From positions 248,001-312,000 of the forward strand of contig CM125795.1 of assembly GCA_052171275.1 (NCBI GenBank): a stretch of 64,000 nt of DNA. Direction: 5' to 3'. The stretch is from Arsenophonus sp052171275. Its GTDB lineage: Bacteria; Pseudomonadota; Gammaproteobacteria; Enterobacterales; Enterobacteriaceae. Position 1 is the stretch's first letter. The number at the start of each line of letters is the position of its first letter. The notes under the pieces were generated by a model. It was not told where the DNA came from. It saw only the letters and a program-made list of their open reading frames with translations, and did not search any database. The position numbers and the translations under genes are program-made. Below, piece by piece: positions 43,108-52,800 of this stretch.

Positions 43108-43664
43108 ATTAATAAATAATTTATTTAGCTTTTAAGTTATAACTTTTTATGTTTTAAATTGGATTTTTTGTACATATTAGAATTAGAATAAAGATTAATA
43201 TAAATTATTTTATAATTTTGATAAAAATTATTTATTTTAAATTTATTAGTCTCGAATTTATTCGTATGGTTTTTTATAATTTCATATTTATATTTATTAA
43301 TAAAGCATTGTGATTTATTAATTTATAATTATTTCAATATTGATCACTTGATTAGTGTTATTTTTTATTTTAAATATTTTGTTTCATGGTTTTATATTTT
43401 AAAAATATCTTTTAATTATAGTTCGAAAGTAGGATTTATTTATTTTTGAAAATTATTATATTTTATTAAAAAGTAAATTTTAAAATTAAAAATTGTAACG
43501 CAAAATAATCATAAAATAGCGAGGTATATAATAATGAAAAACACTAATAACAAAATAATTATGATTATTTATTATGGGTGATAAATATTAAATATTTCCA
43601 TTAAAAACATTGAAAAACTAATGCTGTATCAAGATCATAATAAAGGAATAAGGTGATAATTAAT
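43108..43664. other. Gap before nusA; rimP absent
   Basis: In enterobacteria rimP (about 150 codons) fills this interval. No rimP frame is present. A reading IGFFVHIRIRIKI at 43160 faintly resembles the LGFELVGIEFIRG segment of RimP, not enough to call. A 15-codon reading (MKNTNNKIIMIIYYG) begins at 43534 after a GAGG and has no known counterpart. The nusA promoter is probably here, but I see no convincing pair of elements. Confidence 0.5.
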
Positions 43665-45179
43665 ATGAATAAAGAAATTTTAGCTGTTGTTGAAGCTGTT
43701 TCTAATGAAAAATCTCTTCCTCGTGAAAAAATATTTGAGGCGCTTGAGATAGCATTAGCAACAGCTACAAAGAAAAAATATGATCAAGAAATTGATGTTA
43801 GAGTTAATATTGTTCGTAAAACAGGAGATTTTTATACATTTCGGCGTTGGTTAGTAGTTCAAGAAGTTACGCAACCAACTCGTGAAATTACTTTAGATGC
43901 AGCAAAATTTGAAGATTTAGATATTAAATTAGGTGATTATGTAGAGGATCAAATGAAGTCTATTACTTTTGATCGCATTACTACTCAAACGGCAAAACAG
44001 GTTATTGTTCAAAAAGTGCGTGAAGCTGAGAGGGCTATGGTTGTTGAGCAATTTCGTAAACAAAAAGGTAAAATCATTACTGGAATTGTAAAAAAAATAA
44101 ATCGTGAAAATGTTACATTGGATTTAGGTAATAATGCTGAAGCAATAATTTTACGAGAAGATATGTTACCACGTGAAAATTTTCGATTATGTGATCGTGT
44201 ACGTGGTGTATTATATGATGTGCGTCCAGAAGCACGTGGAGCACAATTATTTGTTAGCAGATCTCGTCCTGAAATGCTAATCGAATTATTTCGTATTGAG
44301 GTACCAGAAATTGCTGAAGAGATTATTGAAATTAAAGCTGCTGTACGTGATGCAGGATTACGAGCAAAAATTGCTGTAAAAACAAATGATAAACGAATTG
44401 ATCCAGTAGGCGCTTGTGTTGGAATGCGTGGAGCTAGAGTACAAGCTGTATCAAGCGAACTCGCCAGTGAACGTATTGATGTTGTTCTTTGGGATGATAA
44501 TCCTGCACAATTTGTCATCAATGCTATGGCACCAGCTGATGTTTCTTCTATTATAGTTGATGAAGACAAATGTACAATGGATATTGCTGTTGAAAGTAGC
44601 AATTTAGCTCAGGCGATTGGAAGAAATGGACAAAATATTCGATTAGCTTCCCAATTACTGAAAAAACATCGTGGATCTGATATATGGGAATTGAATGTTA
44701 TGACTGTAGAAGAACTTGAAACTAAGAGTCGAGAAGAGACAGATGAATCTATTAATTCTTTTATTAAACATCTTAATATTAGTAAAGAATTTGCTACTCT
44801 TCTCGTTGGAGAAGGCTTTTCTACATTAGAAGAATTAGCTTATATACCAATCAATGAATTATTAAAAATTGAAGATCTTGATAAAAAAACTATTGAAGTT
44901 TTGCGTGAAAGAGCAAAAGCGGTATTAACAACATTAGAGTTAGCTAAAAAAGAAAGCATTGGGAATAATCAACCAACTAAAGATCTTTTGAATTTATTTG
45001 GTATGAATCATGCTTTAGCAATGAATTTAGCTGCTCATGGTATTTGTACATTGGAAAATCTTGCTGAACAAGGGATAGATGATCTTAAAGATATTAAAGA
45101 ATGGCTGAATGATAAACAGGCTGGTGAAATTATTATGGCTGCGCGCAATATTTGCTGGTTTGGCAATGATCCAAAATAA
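43665..45179 (+). CDS. nusA: Transcription termination/antitermination factor NusA
   Basis: RNA polymerase-binding factor that modulates pausing, termination and antitermination. The order is an N-terminal polymerase-binding domain, S1 (GIVKKINRENVTLDLGNNAEAIILREDMLPRE), KH1 and KH2 (DPVGACVGMRGARVQAV, AIGRNGQNIRLASQL), then two acidic repeats as in enterobacteria. The ATG at 43665 gives MNKEILAVVEAVSNEK, identical in start to E. coli, after AAGGAATAAGG. A GTG 12 bases upstream is not favoured. The 504 residues include an extra stretch (KKHRGSDI) between KH2 and WELNVMT that E. coli lacks. It heads the nusA-infB-rbfA-truB-rpsO-pnp block. Confidence 0.97.
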   Translation: MNKEILAVVEAVSNEKSLPREKIFEALEIALATATKKKYDQEIDVRVNIVRKTGDFYTFRRWLVVQEVTQPTREITLDAAKFEDLDIKLGDYVEDQMKSITFDRITTQTAKQVIVQKVREAERAMVVEQFRKQKGKIITGIVKKINRENVTLDLGNNAEAIILREDMLPRENFRLCDRVRGVLYDVRPEARGAQLFVSRSRPEMLIELFRIEVPEIAEEIIEIKAAVRDAGLRAKIAVKTNDKRIDPVGACVGMRGARVQAVSSELASERIDVVLWDDNPAQFVINAMAPADVSSIIVDEDKCTMDIAVESSNLAQAIGRNGQNIRLASQLLKKHRGSDIWELNVMTVEELETKSREETDESINSFIKHLNISKEFATLLVGEGFSTLEELAYIPINELLKIEDLDKKTIEVLRERAKAVLTTLELAKKESIGNNQPTKDLLNLFGMNHALAMNLAAHGICTLENLAEQGIDDLKDIKEWLNDKQAGEIIMAARNICWFGNDPK

Positions 45180-45200
45180 TTTGTAACAGGAAGGAACGGA

Positions 45201-47816
45201 ATGGAAGATGAAACTGTAAAATCATTAGCAGCAGAGATTCAAACTTCAGTTGAACGACTAATACAGAAATTTTCTGATGCTGGGATAAAAAAAACTGAAA
45301 ATGATGCTGTTACTCAAAATGAGAAAAAAAATTTACTTACATACTTAAATCGTGAAGATGGTAATATCCATAATCACAGCATTCATTTAACATTACAGCG
45401 AAAAACTCGTAGTATATTAAGTATACCAAGCGCGGGTGGAAAAAGTAAATCAATTAATATTGAAGTCCGTAAAAAGCATACATATATTAATCAGGATGTA
45501 TTAGAAAAAATAAAATCTGAAGAGAAAATAAAACGTGAAATAGAAAGAAAAGCTAAATATGAAGCAGCGGCAAAAGAGAAAGTAAAACAAGGTAAAAATA
45601 ATCAAAAATCAGTTAAATTGAATCAAGATTCAGCTGTTTATATAGAAAAACAACGACGTGAAACTGAAGCAAAAGAGCTTAAACATAAAGTTGAAGAAGA
45701 GATGCGTCGCAAAGTTGAAGTTGAAGCTAAAAGAATTGCTGAAGAAGCTCGTCGTATGGCAGAAAATAACTATGCTTGTTGGAACAGTGATAATGAAGTA
45801 GATGATAATGATCAAGATTATCATACAACGACATCTCGTCATGCTCGTGAAGCAGAAGATGAAAACGATGCTAAAGAAGAAGGTCGTCGTATTAGAAGTA
45901 GAGGTGGAAAATCTATTCGGCAAAAGAAAAATAATAAACTTTCTGAAAAAGCTGATCGTGAAGAAGAGCGATCTGTTTTCCGCACTAATAAAACTAGAGG
46001 TAAACAGAAAAAAACTAGTTCATTACAACAAAGTTTCATAAAACCTGCTTCGATTATTAACCGTAATGTTGTTATTGGAGAAACAATTTCAGTTTCTGAA
46101 TTAGCAAATAAGATGGCAATTAAAGGCTCTCAAGTGATAAAAGCAATGATGAAGATAGGTACGATGTTAACCATTAATCAGATTATTGATCAAGAAACAG
46201 CAGAACTTGTTGTAAAAGAGATGGGACATAAAGTTATCTTACACCATGAAAATGAACTAGAAGAATCTATTTTAAATGATCGTTATAAAAATGAAGCAAT
46301 TGCAGAACCACGCGCCCCAGTTGTAACGATCATGGGACATGTTGATCATGGTAAAACTTCATTACTTGATTATATTCGCTCAACTAAAGTTGCATCTTCT
46401 GAAGCTGGAGGAATTACTCAGCATATAGGTGCTTATCATGTTGAAACAAATAAAGGTATGATTACTTTTTTAGATACACCAGGTCATGCTGCATTTACAT
46501 CGATGCGTGCTCGTGGAGCTAAAGTAACTGATATTATTGTTTTAGTTATTGCAGCTGATGATGGAGTTATGCCTCAAACGATAGAAGCTATTCAACATGC
46601 TAAGGTTGCTAATGTACCTATTGTTGTTGCAATTAGTAAAATTGACAAACACGAAGCTAATCCTGATCGAATTAAAAATGAACTATCTAAATATGATATT
46701 ATTTCTGAAGAATGGGGTGGTCAAAATCAATTTATCAATATATCATCTAAAAATGGAGTAGGTATTAATGAATTATTAGAGGCAATTTTATTGCAAGCTG
46801 AAGTCTTAGAGCTAAAGGCTATTCGTACTGGTATGGCACGTGGTATTGTTATAGAATCTTATTTAGATAAATATCGTGGTTCAATTACAACTATTTTAGT
46901 TCAAGAAGGAACTATCAATAAAGGTGATATTGTACTGTGTGGTTTTGAATATGGTCGCATTCGCGCCATGAGAAATGAATTGAATGAAGATATTAATTTT
47001 GCTGGACCATCTATTCCAGTCGAAATTTTAGGATTATCAAATGTAACTTCAGTAGGTAATGAAGCAACTGTTGTTAGAGATGAAAAGAAAGCGCGTGAAG
47101 TTGCACTTTATCGTCAAGATAAATTTCGAGAAATTAAATTAGAACGTCAGAAAAAGTTAAAATTAGAAAATATGTTTGCCAATATGGAAAGTAGTAAAAT
47201 TTCTGAGTTAAATATTGTATTCAAAGCAGATGTACAAGGTAGTTGTGAGGCTATTACTAATTCATTAAAAAATTTATCGACTGATGAAGTAAAAGTGAAA
47301 ATTATTGGTTCAGGTGTCGGCGCTATTACAGAGACAGATGTTACATTAGCCTCTACTTCTAATGCAATTATTGTTGGTTTTAATGTTTGTGCTGATGCTA
47401 CTGCAAGACGTATTGTAGAAAGTGAAAATTTTGATTTACGGTATTATTCAGTTATTTACAATCTTATTGATGATATAAAAAATGCTATGAATGGCATGTT
47501 ATCGCCTAAACATAAAATGCAAATTATTGGATTGGCAGAAGTACGTGATGTCTTTAAATCTCCTAAGTTTGGATCAATAGCTGGTTGCATGGTTGTTGAA
47601 GGTGTAATTAAACGCAATAATCCTATCCGTGTATTAAGAGAGAATATAGTTATTTATGAAGGTGAATTAGAATCATTGCGTTGTTTTAAGGATGATATTA
47701 ATGAAGTACGTAATGGTATTGAGTGTGGCATTGGTGTGAAGAATTATAATGATGTGCGTATTGGTGATAAAATAGAAGTATTTGAATTCATTGAAATAAA
47801 GCGTAATATTAATTAA
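45201..47816 (+). CDS. infB: Translation initiation factor IF-2
   Basis: GTPase that places initiator tRNA on the 30S subunit. The 871 residues comprise the N-terminal IF2N domain, a long highly charged Lys/Glu/Arg region (about 90-270), a second IF2N segment (VSELANKMAIKGSQVIKAMMK) and the G domain. G1 is GHVDHGKT at 379-386. G3 is DTPGH at 425-429. G4 reads SKID at 479-482, where NKID is usual. The beta-barrel and C-terminal tRNA-binding domains are complete. AGGAAGGA precedes the ATG. The initiator tRNA gene lies nearby at 42885. Confidence 0.97.
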   Translation: MEDETVKSLAAEIQTSVERLIQKFSDAGIKKTENDAVTQNEKKNLLTYLNREDGNIHNHSIHLTLQRKTRSILSIPSAGGKSKSINIEVRKKHTYINQDVLEKIKSEEKIKREIERKAKYEAAAKEKVKQGKNNQKSVKLNQDSAVYIEKQRRETEAKELKHKVEEEMRRKVEVEAKRIAEEARRMAENNYACWNSDNEVDDNDQDYHTTTSRHAREAEDENDAKEEGRRIRSRGGKSIRQKKNNKLSEKADREEERSVFRTNKTRGKQKKTSSLQQSFIKPASIINRNVVIGETISVSELANKMAIKGSQVIKAMMKIGTMLTINQIIDQETAELVVKEMGHKVILHHENELEESILNDRYKNEAIAEPRAPVVTIMGHVDHGKTSLLDYIRSTKVASSEAGGITQHIGAYHVETNKGMITFLDTPGHAAFTSMRARGAKVTDIIVLVIAADDGVMPQTIEAIQHAKVANVPIVVAISKIDKHEANPDRIKNELSKYDIISEEWGGQNQFINISSKNGVGINELLEAILLQAEVLELKAIRTGMARGIVIESYLDKYRGSITTILVQEGTINKGDIVLCGFEYGRIRAMRNELNEDINFAGPSIPVEILGLSNVTSVGNEATVVRDEKKAREVALYRQDKFREIKLERQKKLKLENMFANMESSKISELNIVFKADVQGSCEAITNSLKNLSTDEVKVKIIGSGVGAITETDVTLASTSNAIIVGFNVCADATARRIVESENFDLRYYSVIYNLIDDIKNAMNGMLSPKHKMQIIGLAEVRDVFKSPKFGSIAGCMVVEGVIKRNNPIRVLRENIVIYEGELESLRCFKDDINEVRNGIECGIGVKNYNDVRIGDKIEVFEFIEIKRNIN

Positions 47817-47980
47817 ATATTTTATTAAAAATAATATAACTTATTTTTAAGATCTTTCATATATAAAATATATAAATATATATTTAAACTTGATAAAATA
47901 GTTACAAATTGTTGAAATATTTTAATTTTATTATTAATAAATAAATATTTATTTATATTATTTTAAGGAGATTTATATTA

Positions 47981-48376
47981 ATGGTAAGAGAGGTTGATCG
48001 TATTCAACGCATAGCGAAAGAAATACAAAAAGAAATAGCTATTATTATTCATAAAGAAATTAAAGATCCACGTGTTAAAATGATTACTATTTCATTGGTA
48101 AAGATTTCTCGTGATTTGACTTGTGCTAAAATATTTGTGACTTTTTTAAATATATTAGATAAAGAAAATAAAACAGATATTGTTAAAAATGGAATTCAAG
48201 TATTGAATGGTAATATGTCTAAATGTATTCGCTCTTTATTGTCTAAATCTATGCGATTACGCATTATTCCTAAATTAACTTTTTTTTATGATAGTTCTTT
48301 GATAGAAGGTATCTATATGACTAATTTAGTTAACGACGTAATACGTAGTGATGAAAATCGTCGTAATATTAATTAA
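47981..48376 (+). CDS. rbfA: Ribosome-binding factor A
   Basis: KH-fold protein that binds immature 30S subunits and aids 16S 5' end maturation, needed most in the cold. The 131-residue protein has RIQRIAKEIQKEIAIIIHKEIKDPRV and LRIIPKLTFFYDSSLIEG, as in the family. AAGGAG lies about 10 bases before the ATG. It is slightly more diverged than its neighbours. It lies between infB and truB, as in enterobacteria. Confidence 0.95.
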   Translation: MVREVDRIQRIAKEIQKEIAIIIHKEIKDPRVKMITISLVKISRDLTCAKIFVTFLNILDKENKTDIVKNGIQVLNGNMSKCIRSLLSKSMRLRIIPKLTFFYDSSLIEGIYMTNLVNDVIRSDENRRNIN

Positions 48377-48392
48377 AGATGATCAAAAATAA

Positions 48393-49337
48393 GTGAAACT
48401 AGACTATCTTACTCGTGAAGTTCACGGGATATTATTACTAGATAAACCAGAGAAACTTTCATCTAATGATGCCTTACAAAGAGCACGTCGTTTATTTAAT
48501 GCCAAAAAAGCTGGCTATATAGGGGCGCTGGATCCATTAGCAACCGGGATGTTACCAATTTGTTTAGGTGAAGCAACTAAATTTTCACAATTTTTGCTTA
48601 ATTCAGATAAACGTTATCGCACTATTGCTAAGTTAGGACAACGTACTGATACATCAGATGCATATGGTAAAATCATTTCTCAACGTCCTATTAAAATAAC
48701 ACAACAGCATCTTAATGAAGCATTAGATAAATTTCGTGGTAACTTAATTCAAATACCATCTATGTATTCTGCCATTAAATATAATGGAAAACCACTTTAT
48801 AAATACGCTCGTCATGGTATTACTATTGAGCGTAAAGGTCGTATGATTACTGTTTATGATTTGCAATTTGAGTATTGGCAAAAAAATGAATTACAATTAA
48901 CAATTCACTGCTCTAAGGGAACTTATATAAGGACCATTATTGATGATTTAGGCGAAATATTAGGTTGTGGTGCTCATATAATTTATTTAAGACGCTTACA
49001 AGTAGCTAATTATCCTTATGAACGTATGATAACATTAGAACAATTATATATGTTAAATCAGAAAGTAAAATTTAGGAATGATTATTTAGAAAAACAATTA
49101 GATTCTTTATTGTTGCCGATTGATACAGCTGTTAACCACTTTCCTGAAGTTAATATTTCACCAGTTGCTGCAATACGTTTTAAGCATGGACAGTCTATTA
49201 TGATTACTAATCACACGTTTTATAAAGATAATATAATTAGAGTAACGGAAGGTAATATTCATAAATTTATTGGTATCGCTAAAATAAATGAGAATAATAA
49301 AATAGCTCCATATAGGTTACTTGTTGATAGTATTTAA
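48393..49337 (+). CDS. truB: tRNA pseudouridine-55 synthase
   Basis: Makes pseudouridine 55 in the T loop of tRNAs and also acts as a tRNA folding chaperone. The 314 residues equal the E. coli length. The catalytic Asp47 lies in GALDPLATGMLP. KRYRTIAKLGQRTDTSDA, PSMYSAIKYNGKPLYKYAR and CSKGTYIRTIIDDLGEILGCGAHI are present. The residues before the catalytic motif, usually AGHTG, read AGYIG, so the conserved His is Tyr. The GTG start at 48393 follows the rbfA stop by 16 bases. A C-terminal PUA-like domain is present (residues about 250-314). Confidence 0.96.
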   Translation: MKLDYLTREVHGILLLDKPEKLSSNDALQRARRLFNAKKAGYIGALDPLATGMLPICLGEATKFSQFLLNSDKRYRTIAKLGQRTDTSDAYGKIISQRPIKITQQHLNEALDKFRGNLIQIPSMYSAIKYNGKPLYKYARHGITIERKGRMITVYDLQFEYWQKNELQLTIHCSKGTYIRTIIDDLGEILGCGAHIIYLRRLQVANYPYERMITLEQLYMLNQKVKFRNDYLEKQLDSLLLPIDTAVNHFPEVNISPVAAIRFKHGQSIMITNHTFYKDNIIRVTEGNIHKFIGIAKINENNKIAPYRLLVDSI

Positions 49338-49465
49338 TTCAATCAAAATGTTGTATTGTGTTTTAATTGATTAAAATGTAAAATAAAATAATAATTTATT
49401 TAGGAACAAATACTAAATTGTAGATTTGCTCTATTTATCCTTAATAAAAAATTGGAGTTATATTT

Positions 49466-49735
49466 ATGTCTTTATGTGCTATAACAAAAGCAAAAATTAT
49501 CTCAGAGTATTCTTCTGATAACAATAATACTGGATCTACTAAGGTTCAAGTTGCTTTATTAACTTCTCGAATCAATCATTTACAAAATCACTTTACAAGG
49601 CATAAAAATGATAATCATAGTCGACGAGGTTTATTACGAATGGTTGCAAAACGTCGCAAACAATTAAACTATCTTAAACGTAAAGATATTTCTGATTACA
49701 CAAGTATTATTGAACGTTTAGGATTACGTCGTTGA
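49466..49735 (+). CDS. rpsO: 30S ribosomal protein S15
   Basis: Primary 16S rRNA-binding protein of the central domain. The 89 residues equal E. coli S15. The core NHSRRGLLRMVAKRRKQLNYLKRKD and the closing RLGLRR are intact. The N-terminus (MSLCAITKAKIISEYSSDNNNTGSTKVQVALLTSRINHLQ) differs mildly. TTGGAG is about 11 bases before the ATG. A strong hairpin follows immediately, as between rpsO and pnp in enterobacteria. Confidence 0.98.
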   Translation: MSLCAITKAKIISEYSSDNNNTGSTKVQVALLTSRINHLQNHFTRHKNDNHSRRGLLRMVAKRRKQLNYLKRKDISDYTSIIERLGLRR

Positions 49736-49744
49736 TTAATTGAT

Positions 49745-49787
49745 TTTTAATAGAAAGGGGCCAACATTGGCCCCTTTCTATTAAAAA
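49745..49787. terminator. Strong symmetric terminator between rpsO and pnp
   Basis: A G+C-rich core, AGAAAGGGGCCA pairing with TGGCCCCTTTCT around ACAT, is extended by A-T pairs to nearly 20 bp, with A-rich and T-rich flanks. The same position in E. coli carries a terminator whose RNA is processed. Here the perfect symmetry would allow termination in both directions. Confidence 0.88.
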
Positions 49788-50016
49788 TAGGTAAAGATTT
49801 AATAATTAATTAAAACTTATTAAATAATTTAAAATAGATTATTTCTTTTTTAAAAATACTATCTTTAATTATACTAAGTTTTAGTTTTATTTACTAAAAA
49901 TATTTTTCCATAAAATAGATAACATATTATAATTATTATTAATTGTCTTTATATAATAAAAAATAAAAATATTAATGTTATTAAATAAATAATCAGCTAT
50001 TTAAAAGGGTATTATT

Positions 50017-52128
50017 TTGCTTAATCTTATTGTTCATAAATTTCAATATAACGATCATACCGTCACTATTGAAACTGGTATAATGGCACGTCAATCTAAT
50101 GCGGCTGTTATGGTTAATATAGATGATACATCCGTATTTGTTACTGTTGTCGGGCAAAAAAAAGTGAAAGAAAAACAGGATTTTTTTCCACTTACTGTTA
50201 ACTATCAGGAACGATCTTATGCTGCTGGTCGAATTCCTGGTAGTTTTTTCCGTCGTGAAGGTCGCCCTAGTGAATCTGAAACATTAATTTCTAGATTGAT
50301 TGATAGATCTATCCGCCCATTATTTCCAGAAGGATTTATAAATGAAATACAAATTATTGCTACAGTTGTATCAATTAATCCACAAATAAATCCAGATATT
50401 GTTGCTATGATTGGCGCTTCTGCTGCATTATCTTTATCAGATATTCCATTTTATGGACCAATCGGTGCAGCTCGTGTTGGTTATGTAAATAATAAATATA
50501 TTCTAAATCCTAATTCTAATGAGTTAAAAAACAGTCGATTAGATTTAATTGTAGCATGCACAACCAATGCAGTGATAATGGTAGAATCTGAAGCTGATTT
50601 ATTGACAGAAGATCAAATGCTTAATGCAATTATTTTTGGTCATAAACAACAGCAAATCATAATTGAGAATATTAATATATTAGCAAATGAAATAGGTAAG
50701 GAAAAATGGAATTGGCAACCAGAACAAGTTAGTGAAAAATTATATAATCGTATCTATGAATTAACAGAAAAACAATTTATTTATTCTTATCATTTTAAAA
50801 AAAAACAAGAAAGTTATACTAATTTTGATGCAATTAGAGAAAATATTACTTATACGCTTTTACAAGAAAATGAATATTTAGATATTACTAAAATAAATGA
50901 AATTCTTATCAAAATACAGAAAAGAGTTATTCGTACTATCCTATTAAAAGGAGAACTACGAATTGATGGTCGAGAAAAAGATATGATACGTCCACTTGAT
51001 ATACGTATTGGTATATTACCTCGTACTCATGGTTCAGCATTGTTTACTCGTGGAGAAACTCAAGCATTAGTAACTGTAACTCTCGGTATTGAACGTGATG
51101 GGCAATTAATTGATGATCTTATGGGTGAATATACTGATTATTTTCTATTTCATTATAATTTTCCTCCTTATGCAGTAGGAGAAACTGGTATTATTGGTTC
51201 CTTAAAGAGACGTGAAATTGGACATGGTCGTTTAGCTAAACGTGGAATATTAGCTGTTATGCCAAATCAATCAGAATTTCCTTATACTTTACGTGTAGTT
51301 TCTGAAATCACTGAATCTAATGGATCTTCTTCTATGGCTTCTGTTTGTGGAGCATCATTAGCATTAATGGATGCCGGTGTTCCAATTAAAGAACCTGTAG
51401 CAGGTATTGCAATGGGATTAATAAAAGAAAATGATAATTTTATTATACTTTCCGATATCATCGGTGATGAGGATCATTTAGGTGATATGGATTTTAAAGT
51501 AGCAGGTACTTGTAATGGTATTACTGCTTTACAAATGGATATTAAAATTGATGGTATTACGTATGAAATTATAAAATTAGTATTAAATCAAGCAAAAATA
51601 GCTCGTTTACATATCCTAAACATTATGGAAAAAACAATTAATCTTCCTCGTGAAAGGATTTCTAAATTTGCTCCTCGAATTCATACTATCCATATTAATC
51701 CTGATAAAATTAAAGATGTTATAGGTAAAGGTGGTTCTGTTATTAAATCATTAACAGAAGAAACAGGTACTGTAATTGAGATTAATGATGATGGTACAGT
51801 AAAAATTGCTGCAATTGATAGTTCTATGGCAGAAGCGGCTATTCGTCGTATTGAAGATATTACTGTAGAAGTTGAAGTTAATCGCATTTATCATGGTAAA
51901 GTTACGCGTATTGTTGATTTTGGAGCTTTTATTAGCATTAGTGGCAGCAAAGAAGGATTGGTACATATTTCTCAGATAGCAGAAAAACGAGTTAAAAAAG
52001 TTACTGATTACTTACAATTAGGTCAGCAAGTACTTGTTAAATTATTGGAAATTGATCGTTATGGGCGAATTCGTCTCAGTATTAAAGAAGTTACTTCTAT
52101 TGAAAAGTTAGTTGAAACAGAGATATAG
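50017..52128 (+). CDS. pnp: Polynucleotide phosphorylase
   Basis: Phosphorolytic 3'-5' exoribonuclease, trimeric and a degradosome partner in E. coli. The order is a first RNase PH domain, an all-helical linker, and a second, catalytic RNase PH domain (FLFHYNFPPYAVGETG, ITESNGSSSMASVCGASLALMDAG, GDMDFKVAGT). A KH domain with IGKGG from residue 569 and an S1 domain from about residue 625 (YHGKVTRIVDFGAFI) follow. The TTG start at 50017 gives MLNLIVHKFQYNDHTV, aligned with the E. coli start, after AAAAGGG. The 703 residues lack only the Ala/Pro/Glu-rich tail. Confidence 0.97.
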   Translation: MLNLIVHKFQYNDHTVTIETGIMARQSNAAVMVNIDDTSVFVTVVGQKKVKEKQDFFPLTVNYQERSYAAGRIPGSFFRREGRPSESETLISRLIDRSIRPLFPEGFINEIQIIATVVSINPQINPDIVAMIGASAALSLSDIPFYGPIGAARVGYVNNKYILNPNSNELKNSRLDLIVACTTNAVIMVESEADLLTEDQMLNAIIFGHKQQQIIIENINILANEIGKEKWNWQPEQVSEKLYNRIYELTEKQFIYSYHFKKKQESYTNFDAIRENITYTLLQENEYLDITKINEILIKIQKRVIRTILLKGELRIDGREKDMIRPLDIRIGILPRTHGSALFTRGETQALVTVTLGIERDGQLIDDLMGEYTDYFLFHYNFPPYAVGETGIIGSLKRREIGHGRLAKRGILAVMPNQSEFPYTLRVVSEITESNGSSSMASVCGASLALMDAGVPIKEPVAGIAMGLIKENDNFIILSDIIGDEDHLGDMDFKVAGTCNGITALQMDIKIDGITYEIIKLVLNQAKIARLHILNIMEKTINLPRERISKFAPRIHTIHINPDKIKDVIGKGGSVIKSLTEETGTVIEINDDGTVKIAAIDSSMAEAAIRRIEDITVEVEVNRIYHGKVTRIVDFGAFISISGSKEGLVHISQIAEKRVKKVTDYLQLGQQVLVKLLEIDRYGRIRLSIKEVTSIEKLVETEI

Positions 52129-52159
52129 ATTTTACAGAACAATTTTATATAAGACTTAG

Positions 52160-52179
52160 TTTTCTCTAAAAAGAGAAAA
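52160..52179 (+). terminator. Weak hairpin after pnp
   Basis: TTTTCTCT and AGAGAAAA pair over 8 bp around AAAA, 31 bases after the pnp stop, followed by ATATTTATTTTT. It is plausible but weak as a terminator. Confidence 0.4.
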
Positions 52180-52499
52180 TATTTATTTTTAATAAATGAC
52201 TTCTAAGTAATTTAAAATATTAATAATAATATCGATTACTTTTTTGTTTTTAAAAAAAAATACAATAGTAAAACTAGAATTAAGATTAATCTTTATTATT
52301 AAATATAACCACTTTAATTATAAAAATTACTAATATCTATTTTATATATTATATTTTTTATTATCTTATCATTATTTAATAATGAATATGTATGTTTTTA
52401 TATAAACGCAATGTAATATGTGATATTATCATATTATATTTATAGCGTTAGCGTATAATGATTCTATTATTTTACCACCTATATATTTTGATATTCAAG

Positions 52500-52800
52500 A
52501 ATTTTTTAAAAATCTATTTTCAGTACAGTAGTTAAGAAATTTTTTGCTTATACAGCAAGCAATTATAGTTTAATTAAACTTTTAACTTTATAAAAATAAA
52601 TCTGGATTATATTATGCTTTATTATGTCTTAAGATATCGATTAATAAATGATTATTATATCTTCTAATAAATTAGAAACAAGATTAATGTATATAATCTC
52701 TTTAGTAAGAAATGCTTTATTTATTGTAAAAAAGAGATAAACATAAAATAGAATAAAGTAATTCTCATCTTATTATGGTCAAAAGAAGAAGAACAATAGA
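52500..52800 (+). pseudogene. nlpI: Possible nlpI fossil (TPR lipoprotein)
   Basis: In enterobacteria nlpI lies between pnp and deaD on the same strand. From 52537 the reading KFFAYTASNYSLIKLL resembles NFDAAYEAFDSVLEL of an NlpI TPR repeat. From 52672 the reading LETRLMYIISLVRNALF resembles LSETNFYLGKYYL and SATALF further along. The order is right, but a large internal deletion is needed and the matches are short. No intact lipoprotein signal or frame is present. Confidence 0.33.

Noticed and set aside
43160..43200. rimP-like reading IGFFVHIRIRIKI
   Set aside because: One short match with no second collinear segment; it would also place the gene start on the tRNA terminator.
43534..43581. 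15-codon reading frame after GAGG before nusA
   Set aside because: Too short to support as a gene; no known leader peptide matches and no attenuator-like alternative hairpins are evident.
44009..44602. 197-codon minus-strand reading frame inside nusA
   Set aside because: A shadow of the well-conserved nusA frame; its Ser/Arg/Ile-rich sequence has no family resemblance.
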